NCBI GenBank assembly: GCA_900544635.1
Contig: UQVV01000008.1
Span: 1 to 18,539 of the forward strand
Origin: an uncultured Cloacibacillus sp.
GTDB lineage: Bacteria; Synergistota; Synergistia; Synergistales; Synergistaceae
DNA length: 18,539 nucleotides
Reading direction: 5' to 3'
The notes under the pieces are model-generated. The model was not told where the DNA came from. It ran no database searches and was given only the letters and a program-made list of their open reading frames with translations. Position 1 is the stretch's first letter; the number at the start of each line of letters is the position of its first letter. Below are positions 14,227 through 18,539 of the stretch, one piece after another. A program made the position numbers and the translations under genes.

Positions 14227-15221
14227 TTGAAATAGCAAAGCCTGAGATAATTTTGGACGCCCATACCGACATGCTGCTCGATGTGCTTGCGCTGCGGCGG
14301 CGCGGAAAATCCGCGGTGCTCGAGGAGCGCTTCCTTCCGCAGCTGCGCGCCGCCGGCGTGAACGCCGCGGTCTGCTCGCTCTTCATACTCGACGAGTACG
14401 TGCCGGAGCAAGCGCTGCGCAACGCGCTCGACCAGATAGCCGCGCTCGGCGAGGACCTGGCCGAGTCGCCGTCGTTCCGCCTGTGCAGGAGCGCGGGCGA
14501 ATGCTACGCCGCCGCGGCCGACGGCAAGGTCGCGCTTTTCCTGTCGCTCGAGGGCGCGGAGCCTATCGGGCGCGACATCCTGCTGCTAGATATTTTTTAC
14601 TCGCTCGGCGTGAGGCTGCTCGGCCTCGCGTGGTCGCGGCGCAACTACGCCTGCGACGGCGTCTCCTTCGAGGCCGCGCCGCCGTATGCGCGCGAGGGCG
14701 GGCTGACGGATTTCGGGCGCGATCTGGTGCGCCGCGCGCGGCGCATGGGCGTTGTGATCGACGTGAGCCATCTGAACGACGCGGGCTTTCACGAGGTCTC
14801 GCAGATGTCAGACTGCCCGTTCATCGCGTCGCACTCGGACTGCCGCGCTCTGACGCCCTCGCCGCGCAACCTGACCGACGAGCAGCTCCGCGCGCTCGCG
14901 GCGGCTGGCGGCGTCACCGGCATGAACGCCTACGGCCCATTCTGCGAGACCGCGGAGCACGGGCGGACGGCGGAGACGCTGCTCGCGCATCTCGACCATG
15001 TCGTGCGGAATTTCGGATACGAGCATGCGGGGATAGGCTTCGACCTCTGCGACTGCCTTGAGTCGCTGCGCGAGCATGACGGGACGGCGAACGACATCTT
15101 CCGCGACCATGCGGAGGCGGCGCGCTTCGTCGAGGCCGTCCGCGCGCGCTATCCGCGCGAACAGGCCGCGGCGATACTCGGCGGCAATTTCATGCGCGTC
15201 TTTGAAAATGTGATGAGGTGA
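14223..15221 (+). CDS. membrane dipeptidase family (peptidase M19)
   Basis: A 332-residue dinuclear zinc dipeptidase of the renal dipeptidase family, cleaving dipeptides (some members accept D-amino acids at the second position). The metal ligands are visible: H14 and D16 in LDAHTDM, E110 in LSLEGAEP, H183 in IDVSHLND, H204 in ASHSDCR, and D274 in GIGFDLCD. There is no signal peptide, so it is probably cytoplasmic. The family is usually about 310-400 residues, so this one is complete. The frame is open far upstream (to 13614), but that part overlaps the ThiF gene and is spurious. The ATG at 14223 overlaps the ThiF stop as ATGA, with GGAGG at 14207-14211. It is followed six bases later by the HicB-like gene. 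Confidence 0.9.
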   Translation: MIEIAKPEIILDAHTDMLLDVLALRRRGKSAVLEERFLPQLRAAGVNAAVCSLFILDEYVPEQALRNALDQIAALGEDLAESPSFRLCRSAGECYAAAADGKVALFLSLEGAEPIGRDILLLDIFYSLGVRLLGLAWSRRNYACDGVSFEAAPPYAREGGLTDFGRDLVRRARRMGVVIDVSHLNDAGFHEVSQMSDCPFIASHSDCRALTPSPRNLTDEQLRALAAAGGVTGMNAYGPFCETAEHGRTAETLLAHLDHVVRNFGYEHAGIGFDLCDCLESLREHDGTANDIFRDHAEAARFVEAVRARYPREQAAAILGGNFMRVFENVMR

Positions 15222-15227
15222 TACTCT

Positions 15228-15497
15228 GTGGAGAAGTTCGTCTATCCGCTCGTCGTCTACGAGGATTTTGAGAACGGGGAGAAAATCTGGCGCGGCAACT
15301 TCCCGGGGCTTCACGGCTGCTGGCTTGAGTCGCCGTCGAAAGACGAGGTGCTGCGCCTCGCGCCGTCGGTGCTCTGGGAATACGCCTCCGCCTGTTTTGA
15401 GACGGGGTGGACGCCGCCCGCGGCTCCCGACGCGCGAGAGCTCGAGGAGGCGGGCGTCGGAGAGGTCTTCGTCGTGACGGCGGAAAAGCTTTCATGA
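15228..15497 (+). CDS. HicB-like small protein without a HicA partner
   Basis: An 89-residue protein with the HicB antitoxin-like fold signature. The N-terminal YPLVVYEDFENGEKIWRGNF strand pair is followed by PGLHGCWLES and a helix (SKDEVLRLAPSVLWEYASAC), matching the YPA...F.DLPGC...A.E.A.E pattern of HicB. Classical HicB carries a C-terminal DNA-binding segment and sits beside a HicA toxin. Neither is seen here. The GTG at 15228 has GAGG (15215-15218) about nine bases upstream. It is sandwiched in an operon, six bases after the dipeptidase stop and with an ATGA overlap to YjiH, so it probably has a role other than toxin neutralisation, perhaps ligand binding or an adaptor. That role is inference. 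Confidence 0.72.
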   Translation: MEKFVYPLVVYEDFENGEKIWRGNFPGLHGCWLESPSKDEVLRLAPSVLWEYASACFETGWTPPAAPDARELEEAGVGEVFVVTAEKLS

Positions 15498-16864
15498 AAA
15501 AGCGCGCCGGAGCAGCCGCGCTGCTGAGGTTCGCCGCGCCGTCGCTTCTCGGCATCGCGGTCTTTCTCGTGCCGTTTACTCTGCACGGCGGGCCGAACAC
15601 TCTGCTCGGCCATCTGAAGGAGGCGCTGCTCGCGCTCTTCGCGGGGCGCGAGCCGGAGCTCGCCGCCGCGGTTTCGACAGCCGCCGCGGTGCTTGCGCTC
15701 GCGGCGAAATTTTTCCGCCCCGCGTGGATTGTGCGCGACGAGATACTCCACGAGAACCTGACCGGCGGCCCCGTGTGGTTCGCGGCGAGGGTGCTCGCGA
15801 TGCCCGTCGCTCTCTGCGTCTGGCTCGGCGCGGGGCAGGCCTCGGAGCTCGGCGGATTCGCCGCCGCCTTCGTCAAGGAGGCTTCGTTCATCGTCTGCGG
15901 CATGACGCCGCGGCTCGTCGCGCTTGCGGTCGTCCTCGGCCTGCTTTCACCGCTCGTGATGGACTTCGGCCTCGTGCAGTTCATCGCGGTCTTCGCGAGC
16001 CCCGTCATGCGCCCGCTCTTCCGCGTGCCCGGGCGCTCCGCCGTCGACTGCGTCGCCTCGTGGCTCGGCAGCAGCTCTATGGCCGTCGTCTTCACCGCGA
16101 AGATGTACGATTCGGGCTATTACACGGGGCGCGAGGCCGCGGCGGTCGTCTGCGGCTTCTCGCTAGCGGGGATATACAACATCTACGCCGTCGCGGAGCT
16201 TATGAACGTCGGCTACGCGCTGCCGCAGATTCTGCTCATATCCTATTCGTCGATGATTCTGCTCGCGGCGCTGCTTCCGAGGCTCGCGCCGCTCTCTTCC
16301 ATACCGGACGAATATATCTCGGGCCGTTCGCGCTACGCGGCGCGCGCCGAAGGCCGCAGGCGCGGGATGCCCGTCCTGCGCTGGGCGCTCTTCCGCGGCA
16401 CGGCGCAGGCCCGGCGCATGAACGCCGCGAAGTATCTGCGCGAGAGCCGCTATATAATCTTTTCTCTGATTTTCAGCACGGTGCCGCTGATGATAACCTT
16501 CGGGACGCTTCTGCTGCTCGCCGCGGATCTGACGCCGGCGGCGAAGCTCATCGCCGCGCCCTTCTCGGCGCTCTTTTTCCTGCTCGGCTCGCCGGAATGG
16601 GAAATCGTCGCCGAGTCCGCGGTTTTCGCCTTCGTCGACCAGTATCTCGCCGCCGCCGCGGGACACGCGCTTCTCACCGAAGCAGGGCGCGTCTCGTGCG
16701 TCTGCCTCTCCGTCGTCGGGCTGATAAACCTCACGGAGGTCGGCCTGCACGTCTGGCATTCGAGCATTCCGCTGAAGCTCTGGCAGATGGCGGCGGTCTA
16801 CGTGATGAGGATAGCGCTTTCGGCCATTATCGTGATTCCCGCGGCGCGGCTGCTTTTCCCGTAG
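15494..16864 (+). CDS. YjiH family membrane protein (nucleoside-recognition GATE domain)
   Basis: A 456-residue polytopic inner-membrane protein with roughly ten hydrophobic helices. It fits the YjiH family with GATE/nucleoside-recognition domains (the family is related to nucleoside transporters and to sporulation SpmA/SpmB-type proteins). GATE-like segments include the helix pair around residues 145-170 (LVALAVVLGLLSPLVMDFGL) and SWLGSSSMAVVFTAKMYDSG near 195-215. A hydrophilic basic loop (about 275-320) splits the protein into two halves. The transported substrate is unknown. Its place at the end of a dipeptidase operon hints at a peptide, amino acid or related metabolite. The ATG at 15494 overlaps the HicB-like stop as ATGA, and it is the last gene of the operon. 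No terminator lies in the seven-base gap to the convergent gene. Confidence 0.85.
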   Translation: MKKRAGAAALLRFAAPSLLGIAVFLVPFTLHGGPNTLLGHLKEALLALFAGREPELAAAVSTAAAVLALAAKFFRPAWIVRDEILHENLTGGPVWFAARVLAMPVALCVWLGAGQASELGGFAAAFVKEASFIVCGMTPRLVALAVVLGLLSPLVMDFGLVQFIAVFASPVMRPLFRVPGRSAVDCVASWLGSSSMAVVFTAKMYDSGYYTGREAAAVVCGFSLAGIYNIYAVAELMNVGYALPQILLISYSSMILLAALLPRLAPLSSIPDEYISGRSRYAARAEGRRRGMPVLRWALFRGTAQARRMNAAKYLRESRYIIFSLIFSTVPLMITFGTLLLLAADLTPAAKLIAAPFSALFFLLGSPEWEIVAESAVFAFVDQYLAAAAGHALLTEAGRVSCVCLSVVGLINLTEVGLHVWHSSIPLKLWQMAAVYVMRIALSAIIVIPAARLLFP

Positions 16865-16871
16865 CGGCGCG

Positions 16872-17366
16872 CTAGGCTTTTTTGATGTCGCCCTTCGCGC
16901 CGCCCGTTATGCGAAGCAGCTCGTCGGGCGCTACCGGAAAGAATGCGTGGTCCGTCCCCGCGGCGGCCCAAACCGTGCCGTAGTTGAAGAGATCCTCGTC
17001 GAGCAGCGTCTGCGGCTGCTCCGGGTATCCGACGGGCGGCACGCCGCCGGGACGGAAGCCGGACCATTCCTCACACTCCTCCGCGCCAGCGAAGGAGACG
17101 TGCGACGCCCCGAGCGCCCTTTTGACCTTTTTCGTGTCGACCTTGTTGACGCCGGACATGAGCGCGAGCGCGTAGGATTTTCCGTGGTTGACGCGCAGCA
17201 GTATGCTCTTGAGTATCTCTTCCTCGGGCGCGCCCACGGCCGCCGAAGCGTCGGAGACTGTGAAGATCGTCGCCTCCGTCCGTTTTATCTGGGAATCGCA
17301 GCGCGCTTCCTCAAGAAAGGCGCGCACCGCCTCTATGGGGTCGAAGTTTCCATCGGCGCGTGACAT
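16872..17366 (-). CDS. YbaK/EbsC family protein (tRNA-editing deacylase-like)
   Basis: A 164-residue cytoplasmic protein of the YbaK/EbsC superfamily, whose members deacylate mischarged tRNAs (for example Cys-tRNA(Pro) by YbaK, other pairs by the ProXp forms). The conserved lysine K53 lies in EILKSILLRV, and the substrate-pocket loop GFRPGGVPPVG spans 103-113, followed by the DEDLFNYGTVWAAAGTDHAFF segment. This branch differs clearly from the ProX-like protein at the left edge, so the two probably edit different misacylations. The ATG at 17366 lies six bases after the transglycosylase stop, with GGAG nine bases upstream, so the two are co-transcribed. Confidence 0.88.
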   Translation of the reverse strand: MSRADGNFDPIEAVRAFLEEARCDSQIKRTEATIFTVSDASAAVGAPEEEILKSILLRVNHGKSYALALMSGVNKVDTKKVKRALGASHVSFAGAEECEEWSGFRPGGVPPVGYPEQPQTLLDEDLFNYGTVWAAAGTDHAFFPVAPDELLRITGGAKGDIKKA

Positions 17367-17372
17367 CCGTCA

Positions 17373-18371
17373 TCACTCCATCTGTGCAGAATTTTCCCGT
17401 TTTTCCGCGAACTCGCCGCCGAGCGACGGAGGCAGCCCCGCCCACGCGAAGAAGGAGCGCCTTCCGCGCGGGGCGGACGTGCCGCCGAAATCGTAAATCT
17501 CTATGTTTTCAAGCACAGAGCGCACGTACTCGCGCGTCTGCGGATACGGGATGTCCTCTATCCATTCTATCCAGTCGGAGGCTTCGTCCGCGCCCCACTT
17601 CGAAACTGCGGCGGCCCCGGCGTTGTAGGCCGCGACTGCGAGCGGCAGGCGGCGGCGGAATTTCGCGTGGAGGTATGCGAAGTGCGCCGCGCCGAGCATC
17701 ACGTTCTGCTCCGGCACGAACGGCGAGAGCGCTTCGTCGCCGAGGCGCTGCGCAGCCTCGCGCGCAGTCGGCGGCATCAGCTGCATGAGGCCGACCGCGC
17801 CGCGCGCGCTCAGCGCGTTCGGGTCGAATTTGCTCTCGCGCTTCATGATGCCGAAGAGCACGTTCTCGCGCACGCCCGTGCGCGCCGACGCGGCCGCGGC
17901 CTCTGCCTCCCAGCGGCGCTCCGGAAGCGCGCGCGATTTCGCCGCGTTCACGGCGCGCGTGAGCTTCGGATATTTCCCCTCGTAGGCCAGGACGAAGGAG
18001 TAGAAGTCTAGCGGCCTGCGCAGCGCGAGCAGCGCCGCTGTGCGCTCTGCCTCGTCCGCGCGCCCGAGCTTTTCGAGCGCGCGTATCTTCCAATAGTAGA
18101 GCCGCGCGGGACGAATCGCGAAGGGCTGCGCCCACGCGCCGCGCGACCACGCCGCGAGCGCCGCTTCGCAGTCGCCCGCCTTCCACGCGCGGCGGCCCGC
18201 CTCCCAGCCGCCGGCCGTGACTTTATAGACCGCCTCGCTGAACCCCCAGACGCAGAGCAGCAGAAGGCAGAGCGCGGCGCAGCTGCGAAGGAAAATTTTC
18301 GCCTTGCCGGCCTTTGCCGTTTGCGCTATTTTAGTGGCGGCGGTTCTCGCCACGGAGGGGATAAAGTGCAT
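17373..18371 (-). CDS. membrane-anchored lytic transglycosylase (SLT domain)
   Basis: A 332-residue protein that cuts peptidoglycan glycan strands without hydrolysis in the periplasm. A basic N-terminus of about 25 residues precedes a single anchor helix (27-46). A helical region with TPR-like character (55-130; AGDCEAALAAWSRGAWAQP) is followed by an SLT catalytic domain (about 155-295) with catalytic glutamate E179 in GIMKRESKFDP, AVGLMQLMPPTA (192-203), AYNAG (248-252) and YPQTREYVRSVL (276-287). This Slt70-like order is shortened. The frame is open to a TTG at 18437, but ATG 18371 is chosen because AAGGAG lies ten bases before it and the promoter lies between the two. It is first in a two-gene unit with the YbaK/EbsC protein. 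Confidence 0.88.
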   Translation of the reverse strand: MHFIPSVARTAATKIAQTAKAGKAKIFLRSCAALCLLLLCVWGFSEAVYKVTAGGWEAGRRAWKAGDCEAALAAWSRGAWAQPFAIRPARLYYWKIRALEKLGRADEAERTAALLALRRPLDFYSFVLAYEGKYPKLTRAVNAAKSRALPERRWEAEAAAASARTGVRENVLFGIMKRESKFDPNALSARGAVGLMQLMPPTAREAAQRLGDEALSPFVPEQNVMLGAAHFAYLHAKFRRRLPLAVAAYNAGAAAVSKWGADEASDWIEWIEDIPYPQTREYVRSVLENIEIYDFGGTSAPRGRRSFFAWAGLPPSLGGEFAEKRENSAQME

Positions 18372-18381
18372 CGAGCGGCGG

Positions 18382-18387
18382 CTCCTT
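18382..18387 (-). promoter_or_regulatory. ribosome binding site that sets the start at 18371
   Basis: AAGGAG on the minus strand lies ten bases before the ATG at 18371. The upstream TTG at 18437 falls inside the promoter -35 box. Confidence 0.55.
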
Positions 18388-18408
18388 ATCGTCGTAATAA
18401 TATAGAAA

Positions 18409-18437
18409 AGTATCCGACAGAAGCACGATGAAGTCAA
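18409..18437 (-). promoter_or_regulatory. promoter of the transglycosylase gene, overlapping the divergent gene start
   Basis: On the minus strand TTGACT (18437-18432), a 17-base spacer, then GATACT (18414-18409). The -35 box lies inside codons 2-4 of the divergent CitG-like gene and the spacer covers its ATG, so transcription or translation of one may hinder the other. Confidence 0.6.
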
Positions 18438-18539
18438 GCGAAGCGGAATTTCTAGCGATCGCGGCCTACGAGGCTTCCGTGCGTGAGGTCATGACCGCGC
18501 CGAAGCCCGGCCTCGTCGACTCGGAGGGCAGCGGCTGCC
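18428..18539 (+). CDS. triphosphoribosyl-dephospho-CoA synthase, CitG/MdcB family, 3' end cut by window
   Basis: Only the first 37 residues are visible: MKSSEAEFLAIAAYEASVRE, then VMTAPKPGLVDSEGSGC. The PKPGLVD block preceded by a helix and EV/EVM is the hallmark N-terminus of the CitG/MdcB family. This family makes the 2'-(5''-triphosphoribosyl)-3'-dephospho-CoA prosthetic group precursor for the acyl carrier protein of citrate lyase or malonate decarboxylase. Family members are about 270-300 residues, so most of it lies beyond the edge. The ATG at 18428 has only a weak upstream site (AGAAG), so the start is the likeliest rather than certain. It is divergent from the transglycosylase, with a 56-base intergenic gap. 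Confidence 0.78.
   Translation, partial: MKSSEAEFLAIAAYEASVREVMTAPKPGLVDSEGSGC

Noticed and set aside
13614..15221. Possible fusion protein of 535 codons ending in the M19 dipeptidase
   Set aside because: The first 200 codons are a frame-shifted reading of the ThiF gene, Arg-rich and without domains. The dipeptidase begins at the ATGA overlap at 14223 with its own ribosome binding site.
15228..15497. A complete HicAB toxin-antitoxin module
   Set aside because: No HicA-like ORF lies next to the HicB-like gene. Both neighbours are identified as metabolic or membrane proteins and overlap or nearly touch it.
1..18539. CRISPR array, insertion sequence, prophage or other mobile element
   Set aside because: No repeated spacer-like pattern, no transposase, integrase or phage protein, and no long direct or inverted repeats were found. 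Base composition is even across the window.

Overview
This window comes from a GC-rich, probably anaerobic bacterium. Isoleucine ATA codons are common despite the GC bias. The gene mix is a UPF0182 giant membrane protein, a proline racemase-family enzyme, an IlvD/Edd dehydratase, a YedF/cysteine-desulfurase pair, a YjiH gate protein and an M19 dipeptidase. This mix best fits an amino-acid-fermenting member of Synergistota. The taxonomic call is inference from content and codon use only. No rRNA, tRNA, CRISPR array, insertion sequence, integrase or phage gene was seen. Genes are densely packed, and the longest gene-free gap is about 235 bp (6274-6508).

Left part (1-4735): a minus-strand prolyl-tRNA deacylase (cut by the window edge) diverges from a UPF0182 gene. 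A small four-helix membrane protein starts one base after the UPF0182 stop. A secreted protein of unknown function follows, with its own promoter and ending at a bidirectional terminator.

Middle left (4777-6848): a minus-strand pair encodes a small secreted protein and an acidic TPR-like cytoplasmic protein, driven by an extended -10 promoter. A small HrgC-like membrane protein diverges from it, with its own terminator.

Centre (6866-9767): a two-gene operon of a proline racemase/hydroxyproline epimerase-type enzyme and an unusual IlvD/Edd-family dehydratase. Its near-consensus promoter is overlapped by a 31-bp imperfect palindrome and followed by a perfect 12-bp palindrome. This looks like a substrate-inducible catabolic operon. 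The dehydratase keeps its Fe-S cysteines and catalytic serine, but the lysine and aspartates that normally hold the Mg2+ appear replaced.

Centre right (9771-13192, minus): a three-gene operon read in the order CHASE4/HAMP sensor with a degenerate HD-GYP domain, YedF (TusA-like plus DsrE-like domains), cysteine desulfurase-family protein. Gaps are 3 and 8 bp. This joins a membrane signalling protein to sulfur/selenium transfer.

Right (13393-16864, plus): a tightly coupled four-gene operon of a ThiF/MoeB/HesA-type E1-like adenylyltransferase, an M19 dipeptidase, an orphan HicB-like protein and a YjiH-family membrane protein. It contains two ATGA stop/start overlaps. Its leader can form two mutually exclusive hairpins, one of them terminator-like. 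Convergent to it is a minus-strand pair, a lytic transglycosylase followed by a second YbaK/EbsC-family protein. At the right edge the first 112 bp of a CitG/MdcB-type triphosphoribosyl-dephospho-CoA synthase gene diverge from the transglycosylase.
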